In this document: positions 10,996-21,312 of the stretch, piece by piece
Position numbering within the stretch: position 1 is the first letter of the stretch
Layout: each line of letters starts with the position of its first letter
From: Cepaea nemoralis
Taxonomy: Eukaryota > Mollusca > Gastropoda > Stylommatophora > Helicidae
Direction of reading: 5' to 3'
DNA: 64,000 nt
Assembly (NCBI GenBank): GCA_014155875.1
Contig: JACEFZ010027955.1
Coordinates: 26,001 to 90,000, forward strand
The notes under the pieces: generated by a model
What the model was told of the DNA's origin: nothing
The model's input: the letters and a program-made list of their open reading frames with translations, nothing else
The model's database searches: none
Position numbers and translations under genes: made by a program

Positions 10996-11335
10996 ACCAT
11001 GTGTCGTGCCCATAAGCGTGGGCGGTCAAAGTTCGCCATCTCACAAGATCACAAGAATCTTGGACCAGATCTGTGTTCTTGTCCCGAATTAAGCCATGTG
11101 ACCAAGCCATCCAAGGATGGTGGGCCTGGCAGAGTATCAGCTTGCCCGATGGTAATTGGGCCCTGTCTGCCTTCAATGCATTGGACGGCAACCTTAGACA
11201 ATATATAAAAAAATGTTAATGGCCTTTTTGTCCTGGCAACCAATATTTTTAGACCCAGTCCGCCATTGTATCCAAGTATTTATCTTTCTGCCTTTCGCTT
11301 GCTTTTTCGCCATTAATGTTGCCAGTTGTCAATAA
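10996..11335 (-). mobile_element. LINE family 1, 3' fragment (reverse), interrupted
   Basis: The complement matches the family 1 end: GTCGTGCCCATAAGCGTGGG at the 3' side, then CATGTGACCAAGCCATCCAA, and after an insertion TATCCAAGTATTTATCTTTC and TTGCCAGTTGTCAATAAG. Confidence 0.78.
11116..11279. mobile_element. Unclassified 164-bp insertion with 7-bp direct repeat
   Basis: The insertion splits the LINE family 1 fragment. ATCCAAG occurs at 11109-11115 and 11280-11286. The insert has an A-rich stretch (ATATATAAAAAAATG) in its middle. No tRNA-like boxes or open frame are evident. Confidence 0.55.
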
Positions 11336-11447
11336 GTATTTAAGTGTCTTCTAGATGTTTTAGACTTATACAAAATACAGAACAGGGATGGCATACAACT
11401 GATAATGAAGTACTTCATTGGACATCAAGGCAACTTCGCATGTACAT

Positions 11448-11567
11448 AAAGATGAAAAAATGAAAGCAATGAAGAGAAAATAAAAATTCCAAAAAATGTT
11501 TCTTTAGCTAAAGAAACATTTTTTGGAATTTTTATTTTCTCTTCATTGCTTTCATTTTTTCATCTTT
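11448..11567. repeat. 120-bp perfect palindrome without spacer
   Basis: Two 60-bp arms meet at AGCT (11506-11509). Every base pairs; outside, the complementarity stops abruptly (T11447 against T11568). It is AT-rich (for example TCCAAAAAATGTTTC). No matching element is seen elsewhere in the window. Confidence 0.95.
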
Positions 11568-11785
11568 TTGTTCTTCTCATCCCGTCGTTACGCCTCAATG
11601 TAGTTACCAGAGAGTCTTCTCCGTGGCTATGTGTTGTTTTTTTGTGTGTGTATTTGTTTGCTGATGAAGGCTAGTCGCCGCAACGTCCTGTATGTGTCGT
11701 AATTCTTTTATGTAAAGCTGCACTACTTTGTGTCATTTTACATTGTTTACACTTTCACAGCTTTACCGCAATTCCACCAAATCTT
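11568..11785. other. No gene seen
   Basis: Includes a T/GT-rich stretch at 11637-11653; otherwise unremarkable. Confidence 0.45.
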
Positions 11786-12070
11786 AAAGACCAATGAGCA
11801 AGTCCTACAAGAAACAAATGAAAACCGTAAACTGTTTAGAGAAATTAAGTGTAGACAGTCAAGGTAGTTAGGGCACGTTATAGGAAGAAGTAAACTGGAG
11901 AACTTGGTGACAACTGGCAAGACTGAGTGGGAAAGAACAAGGGGAAGGCGGAGACGTAAATACCTGGATGGATAATAACACAGAGTTGATCCACGACTTT
12001 GGTGATCGTGTGAAATGGCCAAACATGACCGCCCACGCTTATCGGCGTGGTACATGATGATGATGATGAT
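11786..12070 (+). mobile_element. LINE family 1, 3' end with GAT tail
   Basis: Codes for NEQVLQETNENRKL, REI, then L-NLVTTGK and NMTAHAYRRGT before GATGATGATGAT at 12055-12070. This is the C-terminal 90 residues of the family, 5'-truncated. A (TTGC)n run follows at 12070-12087. Confidence 0.85.
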
Positions 12071-12359
12071 TGCTTGCTTGCTTGCTTGTGTTTGTTGGCT
12101 TGAGCTCCAACGTGAAGTCCTGTATGTCGGATGAAGGCATCCTGTTGTCCAACATCAGTGTGATGTCATACAGGACCTGAGGTTTGCGTGAGTATCCGTT
12201 GTCCCATGTCTGGCTTATTGGTGTGCAGACTGGTGGTTCCTCGCCGTACAGGCAGACACTCTCCGACTTCGGAGGAATGATGATGATGATATTAACATCT
12301 CTCCAGTTTTGAAATCCCTAAAGAGCAACCGAATAAATCGCAGCCCTGGCTAAATTCTC
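12071..12359. other. No gene; (TTGC)n and a short GAT run
   Basis: TTGC units at 12070-12087 and GATGATGATGAT at about 12278-12290. Nothing else recognised. Confidence 0.5.
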
Positions 12360-12548
12360 CGCGGTGGTGTAGTGGCTAGACGCTTCCTTCCGGTTCGCGA
12401 GTCATGGCTTCGATCTGCACAGTGGCAGATTATAATGTTTATAACTGACCTGGCCTCTAATGAGTCCAAGGAAATAATCTATGAAGTAAAGGCGGTCGGG
12501 TTGATACTGACCGCATCAGCCACTGAGTGCCGGTTGGTCTATCAATCA
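12360..12548 (+). repeat. SINE C copy
   Basis: The tRNA-like head GGTGGTGTAGTGGCTAGACG (A-box) is followed by a B-box-like GGCTTCGATCTGC, a body with AAGGCGGTCGGGTTGATACT, and a tail CCGGTTGGTCTATCAATCAA. The minus-strand copy at 61553-61775 shows the same order. Confidence 0.78.
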
Positions 12549-13530
12549 ATCATGTGCCATGCCGGAAAGCGTGGGCGGTCATGACTAGCCATTTCACTCG
12601 ATCCACAGAGTCGTGGATCAGCTCAGTGTTCCTGTCTAGACTATGCCATGTGGCCAAGCCATCCAGGTATTTACTTCTCGGTTTTTACCTTGGTCTGTTC
12701 CCTTTGATTTTGCCAGTTGTCACTAAGTTATCGAATCCATTTCTTCTCATAACATGTCCAAAAAATTTTGACTGCCAACGTCTAATTTCTCTAATCAATT
12801 TACGATTTTCATTTGTCTCCAGTAGTACTTGGTCATTGGTTTTTCTGTCTGGCTATGGTATTCTTTGCATTTTCCTCAGAAACCACATTTATGCAGCCAT
12901 CAGATGTTTTTCTGCTTGACTGCTCATTATCCAGGTTTCACATCCATACAAAAGAACAGGCTTTATGTAGCACCTTAACACTCTTTTTTTCGTTTCAATT
13001 GACATCTTGTTTATTGGTCAGTAAGTTTTTCATCTTGCTAAAGGCTACTTTCGCCATTGCGATTCTTGTTCTAATCTCTTCAAGGCATCTCCCATCAGAT
13101 GTTATGACTGTTCCGAGATAATTGTACCTATTCACTTGTTGAAGAATATTCCCATACTTGTATATTACATTGTGGTATTTCGTTCTTCCTAGTGACAACC
13201 ATAATCTGTGTCTTTTTACAATTTAATTCTAACCCCAGTTGTTCATTGTGTGCAACAACCGCATCTACTAATTGTAGCAGATCCTGCTCCTTGTCTGCAA
13301 TCAATACTGTATCATCTGCATATCTAATGTTATTGATGTTTCGTTCTCCAATGGTGATTCCATTTATATCTTCTACATTTCTTAAAATATTTTCACTGTT
13401 TAGGGAGAAAAGTTCTGGAGACATTACACATCCCTGTCTTACACCTCTCTTAATAGGCTGATATTGTCCCACTTCATTATCAATCCTTAGTTGGGTCCAT
13501 ACAAATATTAAAGTTAACATTATATACCCA
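12549..13530 (-). mobile_element. LINE family 1, 3' half including reverse transcriptase
   Basis: The longest family 1 copy here. In the minus frame: RGVRQGCVMSPELFS (motif B), NNIRYADDTVLIAD (catalytic YADD, motif C), LGLELNCKKTQIMVV, YNYLGTVITSDGRCLEEI, RIAMAKVAFSKMKNLLTNK. One frameshift lies near 13130-13200. The 3' C-terminal part follows to 12549, ending in CATGTGCCATGCCGGAAAGC. Motif order and the YLGT/GCETW blocks point to the RTE-like group. 5'-truncated. Confidence 0.88.
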
Positions 13531-14173
13531 ATCAGCTTTAAGGCGTATAAAATCTTCCTTTATTTCGTCTCATCTAATCACATCTCATATCACCTTTTCT
13601 CTTCTCTTCTTATCTCGTTCCTCTTGTACCTTGGGCTATAAACAGCGGCAGGGTGCTCGTTTATGGGCTTCATATAACCTTTACCTTTACTGGCTAAATC
13701 AATAAAAAGAATATGTACAGGGAGTGATTGGGGTATGTGCACACATTTGAACCCTCGCCGATGCTAGAGAGTTCGTGCACTGTGGTCAAAATCTCCCATT
13801 GTGATCTCTGGGAGAAGACTTACCAACGACAGCCATCTCTGGTACCACTATTAAGAGGCTTATTTAACTCCAGAGTCGCGATTAACACTAAGAAGTAAAT
13901 AACCCTAGTACACACGCCTTGACACCTGGGTATATGGTGATAACCAGACATAATTATAGAACAATCAGCACTCGATGGGCGACCGCATTTACTTTTCAAG
14001 CCGCATCCTGGTCCACATTTTAGGCTGGGTGCACCTGGGACTCCAGGTAACTTTTTAATGCACCTTTTTTTGCACTTTTTAATGCACGAACATATTATCT
14101 CCAAGGCGGCAGACAAACATTGTACCTACGGTGCCACCACCGCTACCCAGAACCGCGATGGCTGAAAACAAAA
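13531..14173. other. No gene supported
   Basis: A minus frame at 13820-14116 has a cysteine-rich N-terminal part (KLPGVPGAPSLKCGPGCGLK) but no signal peptide, splice context or family match that I recognise. Confidence 0.45.
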
Positions 14174-14567
14174 TTGAAACCATGACACAACTTGGAATCG
14201 ATCTCATTGACAACAATGTAGGTATCAAATACAACAATGTTGGTATCAAACACAGCCATGACACAACTTGGGATGGATCCCTCGACAACAATGTTGATAT
14301 AAAAAAAAAACCATGACACAACTTAGAATCGATCCCTTGACAATAATATTGGTATCAAATACAGCCATGACGCGACATGGAATCGATCCCTTGAAAACAA
14401 TGTTGGTATCAAATACAACCATGATACAACTTGGAATCGATCCCTTGACAACAATGTTGGTATCAAAAACAACCTTGATACAACTTGGAATCGATCCCTT
14501 GACAACAATGTTGGTATCAAATACAGCCATGACCAACTTGGAATCAACAATGTTGGTATCAAATAAA
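14174..14567 (+). repeat. 54-bp minisatellite, about 7 units
   Basis: The unit contains ACAACTTGGAATCGATCCCT and TGACAACAATGTTGGTATCA. Since 54 is a multiple of three the plus frame reads an 18-residue repeat (TQLGIDPLTTMLVSNT..). The first units and the last one are diverged or deleted. Non-coding by my reading. Confidence 0.92.
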
Positions 14568-14735
14568 GTAACAACAACGCTAAGACAGATTTTATTACAT
14601 CCAAATATCACCAACCTTCAGTGCTTTGCCAAAAAGCGTAGGCGATCGTGTCGCTCCACATCCTCAAAAATCATGTACGAATTCATGCACTGTTGTTTTC
14701 ATGCCATGATGAAAGAAACGTCTACATTACCGCTG
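14568..14735. other. No gene seen
   Basis: Short unclassified stretch. Confidence 0.4.
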
Positions 14736-14905
14736 GACTTAACGCGCTTAAACTTCCGGTGCGCTTGGGGGCATCAACCCCTTTGTCGGTCAGTTGGACC
14801 TCAACGTCGACTTCTCGTTTAGAAAGCAATGGCAAACTACTGAACGTAAAATTACTTAGAAAACTATCTTTGGATTGGTGGTGATTGTAATGTCCTTAAA
14901 AGACA
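14736..14905 (+). repeat. Chimeric SINE: B head fused to A core
   Basis: The left part (CGCTTAAACTTCCGGTGCGC, GTCAGTTGGACCTCAACGTC, GACTTCTCGT) is SINE B. Directly after it TTAGAAAGCAATGGCAAACT and a diverged TGTCCTTAAAAGACATGCA are the core and end of SINE A. Confidence 0.72.
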
Positions 14906-15599
14906 TGCAGCATTTTTTTTTTTTAGAATGACAGGCTGTAATGACGTGCTTTTCACAGCCACCCTAAATTTCTTTGTCCTTTAGTACAAAATGTTATAAT
15001 TAACTCTTGTCACAATGCTGTCCCAAAATGTCGACCGTAGCTTTCAGCTGTTTGTGATAAACTGGCTTTGTTCAATAGCTACTTTCAACCCATTAATAAT
15101 ACTTATTTTGGCTACCTTAGTATCAGCACTCTGTAAAATCATATTTCCATAGCTGCAGGGTATGTTTTGTTGTTTTGTTTCGTGTTCTAATTAACCAAGA
15201 TTCACAGACGTTTGGGTGAATTCATTCTACCTAGGTTAGATTAAACACAGGACAAACGAAATAGCAGGAAAGCTAAATCCACGCGAAGAAGAGAATCACA
15301 GACAGAGGTGAATATTATTGAGAGGTCATGAAGAGAGCTACAGAAGATAGGACAGCTTAGTTGATATTATATGCCCTAGTGAAGGAGGTTAAAGGTCGGA
15401 AAAAGAAAAATACGAAGGAGGTTAGATGAAAGAAAGCTATTGTCTAACCCCAGGTGGATCATATATCCTTTTCCAACTCAACCTTGCTGGTAAGCATTGG
15501 GGTAGGGAAGGGGAGAACAGGGAGAGCGTAAGCTTGCATTCCAATGCCAGATGTGTTGCGTTACATCCGTTCTTGTTGAGTGTACTCTTGCGGCGGTCT
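14906..15599. other. No gene seen
   Basis: Includes a T run near 14913. No element recognised. Confidence 0.5.
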
Positions 15600-15745
15600 T
15601 TCCATCGAGGGGTCGCTGTGGTCATATGGTTCAGACGCCTGTCTCACGATCCGAACGTTATGGGTTCGATTCCGGACATCGCAATTCGGTTCACGAGTGC
15701 AGTTTTCTCGGAAAGAGACTGAACCGTATGGGGAAAATATCTGGT
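15600..15745 (+). repeat. SINE D copy
   Basis: A tRNA-like head with TGGTCATATGGTTCAGACGC (A-box region) and TATGGGTTCGATTCCGGACA (good B-box) is followed by GCAATTCGGTTCACGAGTGC. The same head-to-body layout occurs on the minus strand at 40100-40240 and 50125-50300. Confidence 0.75.
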
Positions 15746-15924
15746 GCAATGAAGTCTATCCTTTCCCCTTTAAACCCCGTTTCCCGTCCATTTCTCGGTC
15801 TTTCTCAGGCTCTTTATCTGGGTATTTTTCGAGTTTATGTCCTTGACATTTCGCAGACAAGTGAGGAATTATGTGGGAGATGCGAAGATGTGGTTTAATT
15901 GAAGAATAATGAGAACATGGAACA
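15746..15924. other. No gene seen
   Basis: Pyrimidine-rich stretch, unclassified; could be the body of the SINE D copy. Confidence 0.4.
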
Positions 15925-16175
15925 GTGTGTTGATGCCGGGGTAGCGGATTCAACCCCTACACCGGTCAACTGGACTAAAGTGTTGACTTCTCGTCCTTGA
16001 CTTGGGGACGTAAATTACAAGTACCTCTGAAGTCGGAGTGGGTTCGCCTGATGGCGAGGGACACTTGTAATAGGGAAAGCTAATCCATGCGCTAAAATCA
16101 GCCCAGCGCACTAGAAGCTGTAGGACGTGTAAGAACTACGCTTCAGCTCAAAGCGACCGAACGAAACATTTACCA
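15925..16175 (+). repeat. SINE B copy (head truncated)
   Basis: Contains GGTAGCGGATTCAACCCCTA (B-box), GGACTAAAGTGTTGACTTCT, AATTACAAGTACCTCTGAAG and TAATAGGGAAAGCTAATCCA, the order shared by copies at 16445-16735, 48868-49090, 57115-57310 and 59757-60045. It is lysine-tRNA-like in style; cephalopod Lys-type SINEs are known (recalled). Confidence 0.85.
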
Positions 16176-16265
16176 ACCCAGTCCGTCACTATAAAGACAT
16201 GTTCATAGATGTAATATAACTGTGAACACCGTTAGTTCTCTGTGTTTCTGACTTTCTGTGTGTGG

Positions 16266-16350
16266 TGTTTGTCCATCAAGAATGATGATGACCATTCATT
16301 TCATCCAGTAGGGTCCAAAGTTTGGAGCAGTGAGTTCCAAGATGGCTGGA
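16266..16350 (-). mobile_element. LINE family 4, 3'-terminal fragment
   Basis: The complement of the last 85 bases of the full copy at 44558-47386 (GTTTGTCCATCAAGAATGAT, then TGACCATTCATTTCATCCAG). It encodes the final residues ending NGHHHS. Confidence 0.85.
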
Positions 16351-16444
16351 CGTATGTGTGTGTACGTCCTAACGACTGCTTGTGCTTATGTGCAAGTCGG
16401 TGTGTAAATTGTTGTATGTATGTGCCCGTGTATGTATACATATT

Positions 16445-16735
16445 TTTTGTCAATTACTTTGAACTTAAGCGTAGTCCATACACATGTTACTACTTTTCTT
16501 TAGTGCACTGGACTGAATTTTTGTGCGTGAAGTAGCTTTCCCTATTACCAGTGTCCCTCGCCATCAGGTGAACCCATTCCGAGAACCCATTACGTTCCCA
16601 AGACAAGGACGAGAAGTCAAAATTTTAATCCAACTAATCTGTGTAGGGGTTGAACCCGCTACTTTTGCACCAGCAAACAGGAAGTAAAAGAAACTCGCTT
16701 TTATCCATTCGGCCATACTGACATCTGTGTATACC
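16445..16735 (-). repeat. SINE B copy
   Basis: Reverse-strand copy: TTTGAACTTAAGCGTAGTCC (3' end), TAGCTTTCCCTATTACCAGT, GTAGGGGTTGAACCCGCTAC (B-box), TCCATTCGGCCATACTGAC (head). It is about full length. Confidence 0.87.
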
Positions 16736-16828
16736 AGTACGTATGTGTGTGCGAGAGCACGCGAGTGAGTGGATTGCGCATGCGAATACATCAGCGTGTG
16801 CATAAGTATGCGTATCTATATAGTATGT

Positions 16829-16866
<38 letters not shown>

Positions 16867-17084
16867 ATGTGTGTGGTGTGTGTGTTTTTTTTTTCTGTTT
16901 CGCGCTGGCAGCACGTTTACCTAATCTCGTGGGTGCTGACAGACAACCGGAAGCGCAGGTAACCATGGCGGTACCTGTACGCCGGCATATTACAAACGAG
17001 AAGAAAACGTAGAGCTGAATAGAAGAAAATAGTTCCCAGTAGCAGTCCACGGGACCAACAGTTGCTTTATCTCAGCATCATCTT
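16736..17084. repeat. (GT)n microsatellite with flanks
   Basis: GT run at about 16830-16866 and GT-rich flanks. No gene. Confidence 0.85.
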
Positions 17085-17093
17085 CATCCTCTC

Positions 17094-17170
<77 letters not shown>

Positions 17171-17355
17171 CTCGCTCTGTGTGCGTGCGTGTATGCATAC
17201 GTGTCGGTCTCGTTCATTCTATGTGTGTGTGTGTGTGTGTGTGTGTGCGCCTGTCTGTCTCGTTCGCAATTTGTGTCTGTTTGTCTTGTTCGCTTTCTGT
17301 GTCTGTTTCTCTCGTTCGTTATGTGTATATGTGTGTCTGTTTCGTTCGCTCTGTG

Positions 17356-17386
<31 letters not shown>

Positions 17387-17700
17387 GCTGTCTCGCTTGC
17401 TGTTTGTGTCTGTCTCGTTAGGTATGTGTTTCTGTGTGTGTATGTATGTGTGTCTGTCTGTCTCATTCGCTCTGTGTACGTCTATCCGTCTGCCGGTCTC
17501 TCTCTTCCTCTGTGTGTGTGTGTGTCTCTCTCTCTCTCTGTTTCTCTCTCTCTGTCTGTCTTGTTCTCTCTCTCTCCCGTTATCTCTCTCTATTTCTCTA
17601 TCTCTCTTTATGTATGTATATTTCTGTATCTCTCTCTCCCTCTCTATCCCTCTCTCTTTCTCACGCTCTGTCTCCCTCGCTCCTCTGCCCTCTCCTCCAT
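17085..17700. repeat. (CT)n and TG/TC-rich low-complexity tract
   Basis: Pure (CT)n at 17106-17167; GT runs at 17220-17247 and 17356-17382; the rest alternates TGTCTGTCTCGTTCGCT-like motifs. The open frames (CVCVCV, SLSLSL) are repeat translations. Confidence 0.93.
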
Positions 17701-19045
17701 CTCATTTAACACATTCTACCGAGCGAGCAACCAAGTGTAAGGAGCACACTTCAATCGTATCTAAACTTCACCAATATCCGGCCTACTGGCAAAGCTTAAA
17801 TAATGAGTGGAAATGTAAGGTAAAATACGAAATCATAGCATGAATATTTCATATATATTCAAGTGCTAATGATTAAATATTTACTGCATTAATCTGTTCC
17901 CACACACTTTGAAATCAAACTAAGAAATAGAAAATGTATTCAGATGGAGTCAAGAGACGAACGGTATACATATTGCAGTCATTAGCGTGTTTAATGTTTT
18001 CTTTTCACAGAAGTAAAAATTTGCCGACTCCGCAATGAACGCAACAGGGAGAAATAGTATATGTTTAATAAATTAAATTTATGTATGTATTGATGAGCGT
18101 AACTGTAGAACTGGTAAAATGGCGGCTAAATATTTGATGCAGGAGTGTACAACATATGCAGAACAGAGAAAAGTAATTTGGTCTACAACTGGTTTATTTT
18201 TAAGACAAACTCTTTGGAGATGTTAACAAGCTGAAGTTGGTTGTTGTGTTTTCTTTGGAACTATTCATGTTCGCGTATGAAGGTATATGAAGAAGACAAA
18301 TTTATAAACTCTGAAAACCACATGAATTGTTCTAGAGGAAAAATTTACATTTTTTACACACAGACGCAATAAACAAAATATTCCACGATTTCTCGTCTGG
18401 CATATTTCGCTGCATCTCGGCAGGTGCGTACTGCAGTGTTACATATCAAATGAAGAGGATAAACAAATAATTTGGTTGAAATACTAAGTGCATAGTCGTT
18501 GATGTTGTTCCAAGATCGAGAAAGTTAGCCCCATGGACGTCTAACAGTTAACACGAAGTCCTTATGTTTGCATAACAACTGCTGGAATCGCCTAATAGGT
18601 AATCCTTCAGCAATCGATTATTGTTCGTCGAAAACAGTATAAGAAATTTCGACGTCACGGCACTATGAAGACGCCCGTAAGTTGTCAGTCTTCCTCAGCA
18701 GATATTTAATTTCACGGATGTTAACTTCTTCGGTCACATTCTAACTGAATATACATCTAATACTTCCACGCAATCGACACGTAGCACAAGTTTCTGCTTA
18801 TAGTATTATGCTCCTTTAGTCTTAATTTTTTTGTTTTTTTTGTTATCTCGTTGCAAGCTGCATCATTATACAGAAACCAGAGACACACATACACATACAT
18901 ATCCACCCCTCTCTACCCCCCCCCCCCCACCCCGCATAAAACACACATATATACATATCTATCTACACAACACAACGTTACTGGAAATAGCAGTAAAGAC
19001 ACGGAAAAAAAAAGAATCAGCGGACACACAGACACGGCTACTTAC
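17701..19045. other. Intron of Cav1; repeat E copy 1 at 18370-18640
   Basis: TTCCACGATTTCTCGTCTGGC followed by TTTCGCTGCATCTCGGCAGG, and later CGATTATTGTTCGTCGAAAAC, are similar to 39055-39335 (TGCATCTCGTCGGGTGCGTA; CGTTTACTGTACGTCGAATA). A C run lies at 18919-18929. No channel exon was found here. Confidence 0.6.
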
Positions 19046-19185
19046 CCTATAACAACAATAGTAAAATCTAAAGCATTCCATCCATTGCGTAAATAGGCTC
19101 CTGGGTGCATCACAAAGCCGTAGGCGATAATTTTAAGTATACCTTCCAACAAGAATATCAGTAAGAACACATATTCAATCCGATC
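19046..19185 (-). CDS. Cav1: Cav1 calcium channel exon encoding IS2 to early IS3
   Basis: Exon of exactly 140 nt, the size I recall for the homologous vertebrate CACNA1 exon, phase 0 in and phase 2 out. It encodes [18 protein letters not shown], then [19 protein letters not shown] and [10 protein letters not shown]. This covers the end of the IS1-S2 loop, helix IS2 with its conserved glutamate (FLLEGILK), the IS2-S3 linker with the invariant [10 protein letters not shown] block, and the start of IS3. The acceptor is CCTCCACAG and the donor is GG followed by GTAAGT. It is open and undamaged. The linker [11 protein letters not shown] and the ending FTIVVIG are typical of invertebrate Cav1 rather than Cav2 or Cav3 (recalled, not searched). 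The intron from the previous exon is 12.3 kb (31511-19186). The next exon, which should carry S3-S4 and the LRAFRVLRPLRL block, was not found between 1 and 19045. Confidence 0.94.
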
Positions 19186-19329
19186 CTGTGGAGGCAAGAT
19201 GAAACAGTGTGTTAAGGGTGGATTGCTTTGCTGTTATTACGTCATATTTCATCAAATCTGATGCCTGGTCAAATACAAAACACGGGTGTTTACTGGATAA
19301 TGACGTTTTATTGGCAACAGTAGAGTTCA

Positions 19330-19600
19330 GGATCTCGACGTCATCATAGTTATCATCACCATCATCATCATCAATACCATCACCTTTGTCGTGATCGTTA
19401 TCACCAGCATCGTCATCAATAAACGTTATTTTCTATATCACCGCATCGTCATCATCATCTTCATTATCTGTATCACTATAATTATCATTATTATTTGCAT
19501 TAACAGCAGCATCATTATTATCAAGAACATCATCATCATTATCAGCATCAAAATCATCATCATCATCTATATGCATCACCATCATTATTAATGAACAATA
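19330..19600. repeat. ATC/ATT-rich low-complexity tract
   Basis: Imperfect CATCAT/ATTATT trinucleotide sequence; open as I/S/H-rich frames. Confidence 0.85.
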
Positions 19601-19918
19601 CCATCATCCTTAATCGTCGTCATCATCATCATCATCGGTAGGAGCATAAAACCATCATCGGGATAAAAGCATCATCATATTCATTGTCGTCATGACCATA
19701 ATTATCATGCAGATGATTTCCATCATCATCATTTTCATCAACTTTAGAAAAAAAGAAAAAAAATAAGACTTTGGTGTAAATCACACTGTAGACATTCGGT
19801 GCAGAACACCCCAAAGGTGTTTAATAAGTTAGTATATGTTATATTTAATTATTAGCTGTATTCCTTTGCAGGACGTCGAAGTGAACGTCAGCATTTATTG
19901 CCTGTAATGAGTTAGGGA

Positions 19919-20125
19919 CACTCCTAATTCCACAAACCAAGTTCGAAACACAGCTGGAGGAGATTTGGAAATAGACCGCCTTGTGCTGATTTTCAGACAA
20001 TGGTATGAGTGCCGGTCGTTCAGAAAGCAATGGCAAACTACTGAACGAAAACTTGTCAAGAAATCACTAACAGCCAACAAATGATGCTGTTGGCTGCGAC
20101 GTCCTGTAAAGGATGTGCAATTAAC
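19919..20125 (+). repeat. SINE A copy inside the inverted repeat
   Basis: AAGTTCGAAACACAGCTGG (B-box), GTCGTTCAGAAAGCAATGGC, CGTCCTGTAAAGGATGTGCA. Confidence 0.83.
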
Positions 20126-20144
20126 GTTTACAGTGTGATGTTCT

Positions 20145-20330
20145 CGGCAGTTCTACCTTCAGTAGTTTGTCATTGCTTTCTGCGCGAACGAAGCACAAAC
20201 CAGTGTAAAACTCAACGCAAAGCTATCTACACCCTAGTCTGCCGGGGCTAACATTGAACCCGTATGATGGAATTATGAAACTGCCTTCGCAATCTCTAGG
20301 CCACATACGGCGAGGATTGAGTCCGTGTAT
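20145..20330 (-). repeat. SINE A copy (reverse), diverged
   Basis: CAGTAGTTTGTCATTGCTTT, AACATTGAACCCGTATGATG (B-box complement) and CTAGGCCACATACGGC (head). It lies in opposite orientation to the neighbouring copy at 19919-20125. Confidence 0.7.
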
Positions 20331-20432
20331 CTCTCATAACGGCTGATGTTGGAAGCATGTATCAGTTGTTGTATTGTTACTTAAGTGTAAATTACATTCG
20401 CATGAATGTAGGTAACAGGTTTTTTTTTTTTT

Positions 20433-20657
20433 TGAAATGTGAAACTGTAAAATGGTATATTATTTCCTGTATGCTTGTCTTTCTTATATTATGTTGGCTG
20501 GTTGGTTGGCTGGTAGGTAGGTAGGCAGACAGGCAGGCAGACAGGCAGGAAGTTTAGCTGCCTGCCTGCCTGCCTACCTACCAGCCAGCCAACAAAATAT
20601 AACAAAGGCAAGCAGACAGGAAATAATAGACCATTTTACAATTTGACATTTCTAAAC
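20433..20657. repeat. Fold-back element with about 105-bp arms
   Basis: Left arm 20433-20540 (TGTAAAATGGTATATTATTT, CCTGTATGCTTGTC, GGCTGGTTGG, GGTAGG, CAGGCAGG) pairs with right arm 20550-20657 (CCTGCC, CTACCTACCAGCCAGCC, GCAAGCAGACAGGAAATAAT). Unclassified. Confidence 0.82.
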
Positions 20658-20890
20658 AACCCTGTTACCCTGTTAACTCATTACAGGCAATAAATGCTTA
20701 AACACCTTTGGAGTATTTTGCACCGAATGTCTACAGGGTGATTCACGCCAAAGTCTTTCTGTCTAAAGTTGATGAACATGATGATGATGATGATAATGAT
20801 CTGCATAATAATGATGGCCATGGCGATATTAAAGATGCTTTTGACCCCGATGATGTTGTTACTGCTCCTGCCGATGATGATGATGACAAT

Positions 20891-21312
20891 TGGTTGATTG
20901 GTTGGTTGATTGGTTGGTTGATGGTTGGTTGATTCGATTATTTGTTTGATTAGCGTGTTTGTTTGCTTGTTTGTTCGTTCTTTGGCTGGCTGGTTACAAA
21001 CCCCCCGAAAGACTGAATTTTAAGTCCTAAGCACTTGACGTTCACCTCGTCTAAGTCCTAAACAATGCATTGCTTATATAGGAGCCAGGCTAGTATAGAG
21101 ACTGTTCTCCGTACGAGTTACCAAAGTGGTGTCTGCTCTGGGACTGTCTTAAAAAGCTCCTGTTCCCCTCTCTAGTTCCGAGGTATGAAATCAGATACAG
21201 AACTTGACACTTGTGAAGGATCATGTTGCGATGTAACTATATTCAGCACATCACACAAACACATATACATACGCGCATGCGCACACAATGTTTGAGATTC
21301 ATTATCAAGTGC
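20891..21312. other. No gene; GTTG/GTTT-rich start
   Basis: TTGATTGGTTGG-type repeats at 20890-20985, then unremarkable sequence. Confidence 0.5.

Larger units (their letters stand above)
19620..20890. repeat. Large imperfect inverted repeat (about 1.27 kb)
   Basis: Left arm 19620-19922 and right arm 20675-20890 are inverted copies: GTAGACATTCGGTGCAGAAC against the complement of TTTGCACCGAATGTCTACAG, CACCCCAAAGGTGTTTAATA against TAAACACCTTTGGAG, and GCATTTATTGCCTGTAATGA against TCATTACAGGCAATAAATGC. The interior holds two SINE A copies in opposite orientation and a second fold-back. Confidence 0.8.

Noticed and set aside
10855..11208. 117-codon plus frame
   Set aside because: It is the antisense of a LINE family 1 fragment plus an insertion.
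13820..14116. Cysteine-rich minus frame resembling a small secreted peptide
   Set aside because: No signal peptide, no splice context, cysteines confined to one part; frame likely by chance.
15640..15690. tRNA genes at the tRNA-like SINE heads (15640, 53390, 35830, 12400)
   Set aside because: A and B boxes are present but the bodies continue into SINE sequence and the sequences do not fold as full tRNAs by eye.
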